A stretch of 64,000 bases of DNA, from positions 58,283,485-58,347,484 of the forward strand of contig NW_020312828.1 of assembly GCF_003265705.1 (NCBI RefSeq). Reading direction: 5' to 3'. Below the pieces are notes generated by a model. The model had not been told where the DNA came from. It searched no databases and was given only the letters and a program-made list of their open reading frames with translations. The position numbers and the translations under genes were made by a program. Positions 23,470-35,049 of the stretch are shown one piece after another (position 1 is the first letter of the stretch; every line of letters begins with the position of its first letter). The stretch comes from Callorhinus ursinus (lineage: Eukaryota; Chordata; Mammalia; Carnivora; Otariidae).

Positions 23470-24190
23470 TCAGGGGGAAGATACAGGAAAGAGAATTTGC
23501 CAAGTACACTAATATTTGAATGTTAGAATGAATGAATGAAATTCATGAATGCATTCCAGGCGAAGAAAATCCCATGGACATGTATGCTTGTATTTCATGC
23601 CATCACTCTGTTATTAAAGTACACCATATATCACCAATGAATTTTTTATGAGAAATACAAATATGGCATATGATATATAGAATTAAACATAATTCTGTGT
23701 CAAAAAATTCTACATGAGGGAATGAGATCTTGTGCTTTGCCTTATCCTGTGGGGTTTTGCTGTATAAGGAAGGCCCCATGGATGAATAGCATGAAAGTTG
23801 TCCTATTTTATTCACACCCATTCATTAGTGCCCGCCCCTAAAACAAAAAGGAAGGAGACTCTTTCACAATTTACACTTCTTTCCTAAAACACTCACCCCA
23901 TCAACATATTCAATATTATGTATCCAGAGGGAGGCATAAGAACAATCTATCTCAAATATAAACCAAATCCATAGAATACTGGAGATGGAAGAGACATTTT
24001 ATTAGTGTTAATCTGTTAAAAAAAAAAAGCAGATTGGAGATTCTTCACTATCTAGTCGCAGCTAAAAAGAGCACATTTTTGAGAACCAAGAAATTCCAAT
24101 ATTAAACATTTCCATAGCATAAAGGCTAGGATAAATACTGTACTAAATGCAGGTAAAGACATTACTACCTCATTAACTAAGTGGATGGAA
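23470..24190. other. low-copy DNA, no gene seen
   Basis: A 72-codon minus frame (23603-23821) has no recognisable motif. No repeat identified. Confidence 0.5.
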
Positions 24191-24194
24191 AAGT

Positions 24195-24990
24195 ATAAAT
24201 AAAATATTGGTAAACTAAGTTTAACAGTCTATAACCATGATAAATCATTATGACCAAGTCAGATTTATGTCAGGAATGCAAAGTTGGTTTAATGCTAGAA
24301 ATTTAAGCTACCTAAATTTTGACATTGATGAATTAAAGAAGAAAACAGTATGACCTTAATAAGTACACAAAAAGTGCTAACTAAAATTCATCGCGCAGCT
24401 ATAAGTTTTTAAAAGCATGCTAGGAATACAGGACAATTTTTTCAACTGATAAAGGCCATCCACACAAAACAAAACTAGAAAAAATCATTTTTGAAGGGTG
24501 TATTTTGGAAAGTCGTTCCTGTAAGATGGGGAAAGAGAAAAGATGCTGCTAACACCAATTCTTCTCAAGGCAAAAGTAGTATCATGTTATAAGAAAAGAA
24601 GAAACAAAAACTTAATTGTTTAAAATGGCATCATTGCCTGAGTAGAACACCATGAAAGTAATCTGTAAGTATGTAATTAAAATATAATAAGAGTATTTTC
24701 TGATTGCAAAATCATTATATAATGTCAGGAACGCTTGTAGGTATCACTAATTATCAGTTAACAATGTAATCAAAAAGCAAAATAAGGTTAAAATGGCAAG
24801 TAAAATGTAAAATCTCTTGGAATAAATACATGTAAAAATGGTGTTTTTAAAGAGGAAATTACAAAAATATATTGAGAATGTAACAGGGACTTACACAACT
24901 GGAGAGATGTGTTTTATCATGGATTAGAAGACTCTCATGTAGACACCAATTCTTTATAAATTAATCATAGATTGTATGCACTTCCAGAGA
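24195..24990 (+). mobile_element. old L1 fragment, RT region of ORF2
   Basis: Around 24245-24300 the translation reads 'HYDQVRFMSGMQSWFNARN', the decayed form of the L1 RT block usually HxDQxGFxPGxQGWFNIRK. Downstream 'aaaggccatccacacaaaac' fits the next ORF2 block. Many stops; an ancient plus-strand copy with a vague 3' end. Confidence 0.6.
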
Positions 24991-25002
24991 ATCCAGATAT
25001 TT

Positions 25003-25086
25003 CTGTGTGTGTGTGTGTCTGTGTGTGTGTGCATGCACACGTGCATGCATGTGCGTGCACCTGTGTGTATGAGAGAGAGAGAGACA
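25003..25086. repeat. compound microsatellite (TG)n/(GCAT)/(GA)n
   Basis: Runs of TG, an imperfect GCATGCAC/GTGCATGC section, then GAGAGAGAGAGA. The frame reading 'CVCVCVCV' here is a repeat artefact. Confidence 0.9.
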
Positions 25087-25150
25087 GAGACTTCTCAGGA
25101 TCAGTCCAAAATGTAATGGAAGAACAAGGGCCAAGAAAAGTCAAGACATT

Positions 25151-25336
25151 CTTTTTTTTTTTAAAGATTTATTTATTTATTTTGAGAGAGTGAGAATGAG
25201 AGAGAGAAAGAGAGACTACATGAGAGGGGGGAGGGTTAGAGGGAGACGCAGGCTCCTCGCCACCAGGGAGCCCGCTGCGGGACTCAATCCCGGGACTCCA
25301 AGATCATGACCTGAGCCAAAGGCAGTTGCTTAACCA
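25151..25336 (-). repeat. carnivore SINE, head lost in assembly gap
   Basis: Poly-T, 'aaagatttatttatttattt', purine tract, 'gggactcaatcccgggactc', 'caagatcatgacctgagcca', then stops at the N gap just before the A-box end. It is of the 'gggactcc(a/c)agatcatgac' subtype. Confidence 0.9.
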
Positions 25337-25736
25337 NNNNNNNNNNNNNNNNNNNNNNNNNNNNNNNNNNNNNNNNNNNNNNNNNNNNNNNNNNNNNNNN
25401 NNNNNNNNNNNNNNNNNNNNNNNNNNNNNNNNNNNNNNNNNNNNNNNNNNNNNNNNNNNNNNNNNNNNNNNNNNNNNNNNNNNNNNNNNNNNNNNNNNNN
25501 NNNNNNNNNNNNNNNNNNNNNNNNNNNNNNNNNNNNNNNNNNNNNNNNNNNNNNNNNNNNNNNNNNNNNNNNNNNNNNNNNNNNNNNNNNNNNNNNNNNN
25601 NNNNNNNNNNNNNNNNNNNNNNNNNNNNNNNNNNNNNNNNNNNNNNNNNNNNNNNNNNNNNNNNNNNNNNNNNNNNNNNNNNNNNNNNNNNNNNNNNNNN
25701 NNNNNNNNNNNNNNNNNNNNNNNNNNNNNNNNNNNN
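25337..25736. other. assembly gap, 400 N
   Basis: Exactly 400 unresolved bases, probably a nominal or estimated length. Both edges are in minus-strand SINE sequence, so a repeat-collapsed join is likely. Open frames across it are artefacts. Confidence 0.99.
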
Positions 25737-25854
25737 GAGGGAGAAGCAGGCTCCCCACCGAGCAGGGAGCCCAATGCGGGGCTCAATCCCAGGACCCTGG
25801 GATCATGACATGAGCCAAAGGCAGACATTTAATGACTCAGCCACCCAGGTGCCC
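25737..25854 (-). repeat. carnivore SINE, tail lost in assembly gap
   Basis: 'aagcaggctccccaccgagc', 'ggggctcaatcccaggaccc', 'tgggatcatgacatgagcca' and 'cagccacccaggtgcccc'. Only the head half remains right of the gap. Its 'ggaccctgggatcatgac' subtype differs from the SINE on the left edge, so the gap hides parts of two SINEs, not one. Confidence 0.9.
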
Positions 25855-26029
25855 CTTTGTTTTTTTTTTTTTTTTTAGGGAACCAGGGAGAGGGAAAGAT
25901 TAAACTATACAGAGCAACATAATTAAATAAAATTAACATTAAGAACTTTTATATTTCAAATAGTCTCATAAAGTCAGTGAAAAGAAAAATCACAGAGAAA
26001 GATATTTACAATAAATATAGGCAACAAAG

Positions 26030-26620
26030 CACAGTTGATTCTCATTATTTGTGCTAGTTATGCTAGTTATTTTCTATAAAGTCACTCAAACAAAGAATTA
26101 GCAAATACTGATGTCTGCTCTTAGGGACGGTATGGGGTTAGGTTCCTGTGAACCTCTGGTTAGCACATTTTCATCAACCAATCAATATATAGCCTTGTTT
26201 TATGTGTGTTACTGTTTAGTGTCACCTTATATTTAATATATATTATTGATTTGTTGACATTAACTCATGGTCAGTAGCATTATAACTTATGGCTGACCCA
26301 AACTTACCTAACACACTTATTTTCTTTGTAAAGCATATCGAGGACCTCTTGCACTTAGGAACCCTAGCCAGCACTTTAGCACGATGTTTGAGGGCTTTTT
26401 GAAACACCAACAAAAATATAAGAGAAAGGATAAAAATGCAAAACAGATGGTACTAAATTGGTTGCAAAAAGCACAGAGTAGAAACAAGAGGCTGGAGTAT
26501 CACCTTATTATGCCTCAGCGGGGACAACAATATGTACTCATCAACTCAATGTGTTTTGCTGGTTCATGCATGTCTTCAAATGACCATGGAAGCAACAGTA
26601 GTATTGATTTTAGGATTATG
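26030..26620. mobile_element. possible decayed DNA transposon (Tigger/MER-like)
   Basis: It begins 'cacagttgattctcattatt', like the terminal repeat pattern of pogo/Tigger elements, and includes 'atagccttgttttatgtgtg', familiar from interspersed mammalian repeats. No matching right terminus was found. The 80-codon frame at 26384-26626 may be a remnant or chance. Confidence 0.35.
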
Positions 26621-26634
26621 AATTGATTTTAGCA

Positions 26635-27830
26635 AGTAGACAAGTTGAAAAATATAAAATCTGCAAATAATGAAGATAAACTGGATTAGTATTTAGAACA
26701 AATAATTCCCTACAAATTAATATAAAGAAGTAAAACAATTCATAGAAGATGAACAAAAATATATATGAAAATTTGACAGAAAGGGAAGGGAAAAAATAAC
26801 CATAAAATATGACCAACCTCAGTAATGACCAGGGAAATGCTAATTAATAGCATTTAAGCATTATTAGATATCACTTCGTAATGATTATATTTTAAATATT
26901 ACATAGCCTAATAATAACAATTATTGGTGAGAATGTGGTACAGTAAGAACTCAATAATATTGCTGTTGGTAGTATACATGGAAATAACCACTTTCAAAAC
27001 AATTTAATGCTTTTGGGGTGGTTGTGTGTGGGTTTTTTGGTGTTTTTTTATTAAACAATTTAATGTTTTACATAACAACATTGAATGTTCATTTCAAACA
27101 TTCAAAGCCAAACCAAGATATATATAATGCTAACGAGACCAAGGATCAGGTGTAACAACACTCAGACCAGTATTTTCATAATAGCAAAAATGTGGAAACC
27201 TCCCAAGTATCCATCAGCAATAGAACTGATAAATAAATTATGCCATCTTCATATAAGGAAATACAGGAGAATTTACAGCCCTAATAATGAATGACTGACT
27301 CATCAACATGAGGGCATCAATCTGAGCGGATTCCAAAAATATAATGTAGAAAGTGCACCTGGGTGGTTCAGTTGGTTAAGCCTCTGCCTTTGGCTCAGGT
27401 CATGATCCCAGGGTCCAAGAATCAAGTCCAGCATCATCCAGCTCCCCACTGAGCGGGGAATTTGCTTCTCCCTCTGTCACTCCCCCTGCTCCTGCTCTCT
27501 CTCTCTCTCTCTCTCTCAAAAATAAATAAATAAAATTTTTAAAAATACATAGTGTAGAAAGACAGAGGGAAATACCAGAATACATATAATTTAATCTAGT
27601 TAAGCAAACTTATAAAGTAGATAAATTTAAACAATATTTGGGAATGAGTAATAGAAAATTCAGATGGAAGTGATGAGTGAAATGTGAATAATGCAAGATT
27701 CCTACGGGGGGGTATTTCATGCTGAACATTCTATTTCTTAATTTGTATAGTACATCTGTAGAAATAAAGGTATTCATTTTACTATTATCCTGTGCTATAA
27801 TGTAAATTCTCTACTTCATGTGTTTGTACC
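26635..27830 (+). mobile_element. old L1 (ORF2 end and 3' UTR), interrupted by a SINE
   Basis: Landmarks in L1 order: 'atgaccaacctcagtaatga', 'gttggtagtatacatggaaa', 'ttttcataatagcaaaaatg', then a 'gtggaaacctcccaagtatc' block and 'gaactgataaataaattatg'. After the SINE the 3' UTR continues. It is ancient, with no intact frame. Confidence 0.55.
27354..27548 (+). repeat. carnivore SINE inserted in old L1
   Basis: 'tgcacctgggtggttcagtt', 'ggctcaggtcatgatcccag', a CT-rich segment and an A-rich tail. Flanked by ataatgtagaaag (27341-27353) and atagtgtagaaag (27549-27561), one mismatch. Confidence 0.93.
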
Positions 27831-27834
27831 ATAG

Positions 27835-28630
27835 AGATGAAAATGAAAATGAAAAAACCTCAAAATCTTAGGATGAAATTACCTGAGAAATGAAGATATG
27901 GCTCACTTCCTAAATTTGTGGAAAGTTCTTAGACTTGTGAACTATTTTACCTAGGAAAACTTATATTGATGAGATTAAAAGCTATGTATCAAAAATAATT
28001 GGATCTGATTTTGATAAGCTCTATGTAGAAATACAGTAGTTCCCCATGAGAAAGGAAACTACTTTGTGTTGTTTTTTTCTAACACAATGAACAATATTCT
28101 CAGTTACTTCCCACCAAGTGTTAAAATACCAAGAAAAAAATGTTTCTGTTATTATCTGACAAAATGTAAAATAGAAGGAAATGGTGTGCCAAGGATAATA
28201 GGGCACCAGTAAAATTCAGCTATATAAGTTCAGGCTAATTCTAGTTTTGTTTCTTCATACTTCTCTTCCAGCTTGCTCTGGATATCTTTTAAATTCCAAC
28301 CTCCTTTCAAAATCTACTCATGTAGTATTAAATTAAAATCCTGCAGTCAGAGCAGGAAACAAAGGAAAGGAAGTAGGTAAGCAATTTCAAAAGAATCAAT
28401 TCAGTTGCCTCTTTGCTAAACAGTTTTTTAAATTGGTGTGTACTTAAATGGGTTAACAGGATAATTAAACACCTGTTCATATGTAAAACCTAATACAACT
28501 CCAGTCAAATAATTAATGCTCAATATATAGTAAGTATTATTGGGTCTATAAAAGATCCTTAGAGAAAAAGTATGTGCATTTGTTTATATTATCACCTCTT
28601 TTGTACAAATTAACCTTATTTTGTTAATTT
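27835..28630. other. low-copy DNA, no gene seen
   Basis: Nothing recognised. Confidence 0.5.
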
Positions 28631-28634
28631 GTTT

Positions 28635-28705
28635 GTACATTTCTCAAGGGCCATTGCCATAACTTCTCCTTCCTATCTTTCTTTGCTAAGCACTTAGCAT
28701 TTTAG
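28635..28705 (+). mobile_element. possible L2 3' fragment
   Basis: 'ctcaagggccattgccataa' followed by 'gctaagcacttagcatttta' resembles the L2 sense 3' end. Short and weak. Confidence 0.35.
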
Positions 28706-28709
28706 TGAC

Positions 28710-29880
28710 TAGGTGAGAGAGATTAAACAACTGGAATAACTCCTAATAAAGCATATTTAATCCAATTAGAGAGGACCAAAATATTTGTGTATCAAATATA
28801 TTTCCAGAGTACTTCTTTTACTGAAAAAACTTAGAAATATAAACAATATTTTCAATGTTTGTAAAATTCATATTTATACATGGAAATTGCCTCAAAATAG
28901 ATATGTTTATTTAAAATTAGACCTCATTGTATTATATTAGAAATGATTTGAACAAAATGAATGGTAAGAGTGATTTTGGCTACACAGAGCAGTTTAAATA
29001 ATTTTTTAAAATTTAATCATACATAAATATTCTAATGAAGATGAGCAATTGAATAATGCCTTAATTGTTTTTGATAAGTAATGGTGAGCAATGATTCAAA
29101 GGACAACCTTAGATTATTTAGAGAGCAAAAAATGTAACTTATGATTGTGATAAGTTTGATTCTTTGACTTAAAAATATTCACTAATCTTGTATTTCATTT
29201 ACTTAAGCCCTTGAATTCTAGTGCTTCACTATAGGAAATAACATAGTCAACTTTACCCAGAGTGCCATCTAATGGCACTGTTGTCTCAACTTAAACCAAT
29301 CTAAATATGCTGCTTTGCATAACTAATTTCAATTTAAAAGAAGTATATCAGACATTAGATATTATCTTTGTTTTTTATAACTGGTTTTTCCAGTTTCTCT
29401 TTATAGAAGGATGAAGTAGAACTGTAATAAACATGAGTAAAAAGAAAATTATAAAGTAATGGCAAAGCACAATATATAGCAGAAAGTTGCAATGCTGTGG
29501 ATTTCTGTGAAGTGCAGAAGTAAGCTTATTTGTGTACACAATCATGGAGACAAATTGCAAGTTTATAGGCACAGAAGCAGAGTTAGTGATAGAAAAGCAT
29601 TTCTGCATAGTAATTCAAAAGGAAGTATGAAAGAGAAAACAACTATTCCTCCAAAACTCTAGCAGTCTTGATTTGTATTTAGCCTTTATTATTAATTATC
29701 AAACCTTGGGGAAATGATCAGTCTGGCTTATCTGTGCCAGATAAGTGTACAATTACAGTAATATTTTCCCTAACCTATTTTTGTGACTATTATAATGAAA
29801 GAACAAAAACACTTTGCAAAACTTAAAGTGTTACATGAATATAAGAGTTTATTGTCAGATCAAAAAAGAGTTTATAAGGA
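28710..29880. other. low-copy DNA, no gene seen
   Basis: No repeat or coding region recognised. A short hairpin and CTCF-like motif at 29261-29279 is listed separately. Confidence 0.5.
29261..29279 (-). promoter_or_regulatory. palindromic CTCF-like motif
   Basis: agtgccat-cta-atggcact is a perfect 8-bp inverted repeat with a 3-nt centre. Read on the minus strand, 29262-29275 fits the CTCF core at 13 of 14 positions. Function is inference. Confidence 0.28.
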
Positions 29881-29888
29881 AGTAATGT

Positions 29889-30448
29889 TGATACAGGCTG
29901 GTTGGGTCTGAGGATCCAGAGGGGTCCCACAGACCAGCCAAGAGGGTCCTTGGCTTTGCACAGGATAGGAATCAAACAGAAGCCAAGAAGAAGTGAGAGC
30001 AGAATTTATTGAAGACACAGAGGGAGTACATATACAGACCGAGTGTCTGGGAGGAAAGGAGAGCTAGTCTTGTCTCCTCTTTACTTGGGGTAAAGCAATG
30101 CCTATGCGGTTTTTATTGAGGATTGTGGTCCTGTGGACGTGTCTTCTCAGGCATCCAGGAATTGGTTAAAACAAAAACAAGTGTTTAGGTTTCCCCATAA
30201 GTCACGTAGGGACCCCTTGGAGCCAGCAATGTGGTGAGTCAGTGTTCTGGAAAATGTGCATGATGACCCCACCCAATCACTCCTTAGATGTTGTCTGTTG
30301 CTATGGAAGCCTGCAAAGAAATCATTAACTCCTTGACTACAAGGAGGACACAAATTATCTGTAAAATAAGGCAGGGGTGCATGTCCTAGGACGAAAAGAG
30401 GCAGCATAAAAGCAGTCCTTCATGGGTCCCTTCAGTTTCCCTATCTCA
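29889..30448 (-). mobile_element. solo LTR of an endogenous retrovirus (560 bp, intact ends)
   Basis: On the minus strand it runs TGAGATA...TATCA, a perfect short terminal inverted repeat. It is flanked by the 4-bp target duplication atgt (29885-29888 and 30449-30452). U3/R/U5 signals are in order: CCAAT-type boxes (one near 30160), a TATA-like AATAAAAA (complement of 30110-30117), and the polyadenylation signal AATAAA (complement of 30005-30010), about 105 bp apart. The 4-bp duplication fits a gammaretrovirus-like integrase. No gag/pol/env sequence is attached on either side. Confidence 0.85.
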
Positions 30449-30452
30449 ATGT

Positions 30453-33010
30453 GGCAAGTATAGTAATTGGCTGATTATACAACAGCCTTTAAATCATTTG
30501 TATATATGTCAAGCTACAACAAATTATGTTTTCATAATAGGCATGTCTTGTGTTACAGATACCTTTTTTCGCATTTTTTGTGCATTTATTTGTTTAGCCT
30601 TATTATTGTTATGAAATACCTTCACAAATATTGATGAACACCACTATTAATGACCATGCCTTTTAATTTTACATGATTTGAGAACTACCCTTAGCTTCAG
30701 CATCACAAGTTGCAATAACATTTCCTATAGATATCAAACTTTGGCTTCCTCTCTTATATCTTACTCTCCATGAGGATTTATATGAGAAATCAAGCAATTA
30801 TATCATTTAATTCATTGATGATTTGTAGACATGGTATAGCATGGTTTGATTTTAATGGTTTTAAATGGAAACAATTGTTTAAGTGTAACATTTCATTAAG
30901 TACTTATTTTCCCTCCGGGATCTCATTGATTCACTTAAATTAGGATTTAAAAATTTTCACAGGCAGTAATTGCTTCAAACTAATAAATCTAATCAAGAGA
31001 CATCTTCACCTTCCACCTTTTAAAATTCTAAGACTCAAAAGCTAGTCTCAGTTTTCTAAAATTTTATACTTGACTCCTCAAACTATTGATTCTTTTCCTA
31101 TCTTCCTGAGTCTACAAAGATCTGCGTACTAGCCTGAAGAAAAAAGTAGAAAAGGACCTTTACTGATGCTTAAAATAACTTTGATTATCTTTTTAACCAG
31201 ATTTTAAGTAAATTTTTAGGCATTTTAACTTTGTTAATTATTTAATTTTTTTTGTTTTAGAATTTTTGCTCTTATTTAGTAAGGAATTGAAAATGAGGGA
31301 CTATCCTCTGAGCACAATACTGAACAGATCTATACAAATGTTCTTATTTTAATTTGAAAAGGCTTATTTACATCTCTATGTCTAATTTCTTGAACCAATT
31401 ATTTGGACACATATTCTAAGAGAGGCTTTGTTTCTGATGAGGGGAAATGCAAACTGAAGAACAACTCAGTACTCCTTTTCTGATTTTTGAGGGCAGATTA
31501 CCACAACAAATAACGATCATGAAGATGCTGATGTGAAGCACAGGGTTTAAAGATTTTCTGAAATATAATTTTGCAAAAAATAAGTCTACGATCTTACTCT
31601 TCTTTTAACCAATTACATATTAATTGTTTTGCAGTTAATAAAACCTAACATAAAATAACTCCTAAGAAATCAGATAGCAAAAAAGGTATACATTTATTCA
31701 TAGTACATAATAGTAGTAAAGTATCAATTCATGTACATAATGGTCATATAAAATTTTAAAATAAACTGATTTTCCATTATGTAAAATGTAATTGTCAGTA
31801 ACAGGATAATGTTTCTGAGATTGAGAGAGAATAACAGACGGTAGCTAGCATGTAAAAATATGTAAACATTTTGAAAAGTTATGTCTGAGAAAGGAAATTA
31901 CCTGAATAACAGGAGTTCCTATAGATATATATATATGTGTGTAAGGAAAATTTACAAGAAGTTAAAAAAAATAAAAGAAGAATCCAGGATATCGACAGAG
32001 ATACAGTTTTAAAATGAGACAAAATCAATTGAAGGTAATGAATGAACAGATTGAAGATCAGGCTTCATATAACTTATCTAAGGCACAATGTTCAGCATAC
32101 ATAAATTCTGAGAATTCTACTTTTATGATGCTAGGTAATGGAAAGGCCACTGTTTTATGATGATTCGTAGAAGCCTTTTACAATAATAGAGTGGAAGAGT
32201 GGTTTAGCAGTCCACCAATCTTTTCAGTAAGGAATCAAAAAAGGAGAAATGACACGGAGAGGTCATCTCCTCCCTCTCCCTCACTACCTGGCAGGACCAC
32301 ACGTAAACTATTCTAGACAGGATTATTTGATTCTGAGAATGGAAGTAAAAAATAGGTAGCTTGATTAATATGGGGTAATCTCATCTGACTTTTGGAAAGG
32401 AAACTTTTTTTCCCCTTTTATTTTTGTCCAAATTTTAATGGCAGAAAAACTTAACATTATAACCAGAAGTGGAATGAAATGTAATTCAAATATGAAGAAA
32501 AATTTAAAAAACCCATCTCCACCTAATTTACATCAACTTATTCTTTGAATAAAGAAAAGCTATCCATGTCTACAGGACACAGTGAACCAGGTATTGTTTG
32601 AAAAAAGATCAGAACATCATAGAATAATTATTATATAACCTTTTCCAATTGGAAAACAAAACAAAAATCTGTATCAGAATAAGAAATAAGCCAAAGAATT
32701 AAATAATTCAACATATTGGCAAATTAAATTTAACATGCAAATATTAAAAACAATATTGTATAGAGGAAAAGTACTTGTCTCAGAGTTAGGAAGTCTAAAT
32801 ATTGGAGAAGCTCTACTAATTAGGCGATTGACATTGTACGTATCAGTTCCTTTTTTGGATTAGACTTCTCAGTAAATAAACAGAATAAACTGGATTTTGT
32901 TTAACACTTAAATTGATATGATTTGTGGACATATAAAGGATTTATAGGCATAAGTTAGAATGACCAAAATTTTACTCAAATAATCAGAAAAGTGTTCACA
33001 GGGTAAACCC
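30453..33010. other. 2.6 kb AT-rich low-copy DNA, no gene seen
   Basis: No interspersed repeat, exon or RNA gene recognised. A short AT/TG run lies at about 31925-31943. Confidence 0.5.
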
Positions 33011-33015
33011 AAGTG

Positions 33016-33044
33016 TCTGTGTGTGTGTGTGTATGTGTGTGTAT
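33016..33044. repeat. (TG)n microsatellite
   Basis: Imperfect TG repeat of about 29 bp. Confidence 0.85.
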
Positions 33045-33672
33045 TTAACTTATTGGAGTGTTTGAGGTGGACTAAAAAATATTATACATCTTTTTAATCT
33101 GAGTTTTGACCCAAAATATAGTAACATATGGGTAATAAATATATCATTTTCAACATTTAATTTAACATGTTTAAATTTTACATACACACACAAACTCAAT
33201 AAGAGAGCAAACAACCCATTAACAAAATTGGCAAAATACTTGAATAAAAACTTAACTAAAGAAGATAAACATATAAAATTTAAGCATATGGAGCTCAATA
33301 TCATTATTCTTTAGGTAAATGTAAATCAATACCAAAATGAGACAGTGTTATTCAACTATGAGTATAGCTACAATCAAAAAGTCTTTTCAAAATTAAAAAA
33401 ATGAAACAAAACATTTTTTCTTATCAAATGTAAGGGGGTATGCAGAAAGGTATTACAACTTTGGCAATTTCTTTAAAATATTAAGCCCACAGAATATGTG
33501 TTTAATAAGTATTATTAGAAAGTTAAAGACAACACAAAAATATAATAGTCATTCTACTCCTAGACATTTACTCAAGGCAAACTATATGTCCATACTAGGA
33601 TGTGTACACAGATGTTCGTAGCAGCTTTATTTGGAATAGCCCCAAATTGAAAATAATCCAAATTCCATCAAC

Positions 33673-33832
33673 AGGTAAATGTGTCAGCTAATACTCTAAT
33701 AACTTTGTATAGTGACAGATGATAACTACACTTATTATAGTAAACATTTCATAATGTATATAATTGTCAAATCATTTTGTTGCACACTTAAAACTAATGT
33801 AATACTGTATGTTAACTATGCTTTGACAACAG
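33673..33832 (+). mobile_element. L1 3' terminal fragment nested in the outer L1M
   Basis: 'gacagatgataactacactt', 'cataatgtatataattgtca', 'acttaaaactaatgtaatac' then 'tgtatgttaactatgctttg' is a classical L1 3' end. It interrupts the outer ORF2 text between 'aacaggtaaatg' and 'ttgtggtatatc'. Boundaries within about 10 bp. Confidence 0.7.
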
Positions 33833-33896
33833 CAACAAAATTGTGGTATATCTGTAAAGGATTAATAGTCTACATTAAAAAAAAAATAAAATCGTT

Positions 33897-34068
33897 CAGG
33901 TGCCTGGGTAGCTCAGTCGGTTAAGTGTCTACCTTCTGCTCAGGTCCTGGGATCGAGCCCCACATTAGGCTCTCTGCTCAGCAGGCGGTCTGCTTCTCCC
34001 TCTGCCTCTGCCTCTGTGATCTCTCTCTCTTTCTCAAATAAATAGAATAAAATCTTTAAAAAAAAGTA
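33897..34068 (+). repeat. carnivore SINE with a 15-bp internal deletion
   Basis: 'tcaggtgcctgggtagctca', 'gctcaggtcctgggatcgag' (the usual 'atgatcccagggtcc' between them is missing), CT-rich segment, 'aaaatctttaaaaaaaa'. No clear target duplication. Confidence 0.9.
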
Positions 34069-34539
34069 GACCTGTTAACTGCACTCAAGATGGATGGATT
34101 CAAAATAATTATGTTGCATGAAAGAGACCAGACAAAAATAATACATGTTAGAAGGTTTCACTTACATAAAAATCCCAGAAAATACAAACTAGCTTTTAGT
34201 GACAGAAAGCAGATCAGTGGTTTCCTGAGAACTTGAAGGGTTAAGTGGGAGGGGGAAAAGGGCAGGAGTACGTAGGAAATTTAGGGGGTGTTTAATATAT
34301 TTATTATATTGATTGAAATTATGGTGTCAGAGCTATATAATTATATGAAAACATAAAATTGTACACTTTAATAATGTACAGTTTATGTTTCAATTATATC
34401 CCAATAAAACAATTAAAAAAATGAAATGGCATTATGCTATTTAGTTTTCTTACACTTGAAAGTACTGATTGGCTGTCCATATTTAAGAACCATTAACTTC
34501 ATCAAAATAATCTTACATTTATAATTTTTACTTTATTAA

Positions 34540-34680
34540 TCACTCTGAGTAATAAATAATAAATATTTTTATAATTATTTTATTAATGCCAACACAATCC
34601 CTTTGCGTTTGATATTATGTTGATTTTATAAATGAGAAGATAGGCTTAGAGAGTTTCAATTATTTATCTGAGATAGTAGC
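34540..34680 (-). repeat. MIR fragment, cut by a SINE
   Basis: 'gattttataaatgagaagat', 'aggcttagagagtttcaatt' and 'atctgagatagtagcatta' match the complement of the MIR core. A SINE inserted in its continuation. Confidence 0.6.
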
Positions 34681-34685
34681 ATTAA

Positions 34686-34894
34686 TTTTTTTTAAGATTT
34701 TATTTATTTATTTATTTTTGAGAGCGAGAGAGAGAGAGAGAGAGAGAGAGAGCACACAAGCAGGGGGAGAGGCAGAGGGAGAAGCAGACTTACCACTGAG
34801 CAGGGAGCCTGATGCAGGACTCGATCCCAGGACCCTGGGATCATGACCTGAGCCGAAGGCAGATGCTTAACCGACTGAGCCACCCAGGCACCCC
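34686..34894 (-). repeat. carnivore SINE with (GA)n expansion and target duplication
   Basis: T-run, 'aagattttatttatttattt', (GA)n at 34721-34752, 'gcagacttaccactgagcag', 'ctcgatcccaggaccctggg', then 'gagccacccaggcacccc'. Flanks gagatagtagcattaa (34670-34685) and gagattatagcatttaa (34895-34911) are near-identical. Confidence 0.94.
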
Positions 34895-35049
34895 GAGATT
34901 ATAGCATTTAACTGTAGTTAAGCATTTAGCTGTCATTAAGTTTCTACATCTGGCTGTCAGATAAGAACTTTGTTCCTGATATCATACTTCCCTACTCTTT
35001 AATATAATGACTTGCATGAAGTCCATTACCTGAAAATTCCCTTTGAATG

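Larger units (their letters stand above)
33195..34420 (+). mobile_element. old L1M: ORF2 C-terminus and 3' UTR, split by an L1 tail and a SINE
   Basis: Outer L1 landmarks: 'aacccattaacaaaattggc', 'ctacaatcaaaaagtctttt', 'gcagctttatttggaatagc' and 'tccatcaacaggtaaatg', then after the first insertion 'ttgtggtatatctgtaaagg'. After the SINE come 'aaagagaccagacaaaaata', 'gtttcctgagaacttgaagg' and the 3' UTR to about 34420. A nested, decayed plus-strand copy. Confidence 0.75.

Noticed and set aside
25304..25828. Open frames of 142-174 codons across 25304-25828
   Set aside because: They consist almost entirely of N-derived unknown residues from the assembly gap.
26384..26626. An 80-codon frame rich in K/Q/R that might be a small basic protein
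   Set aside because: No recognisable domain, located in a region resembling a decayed DNA transposon. I cannot support a gene.
30147..30407. An 86-codon minus-strand frame
   Set aside because: It lies wholly within the U3 region of the solo LTR and has no viral or host protein resemblance.
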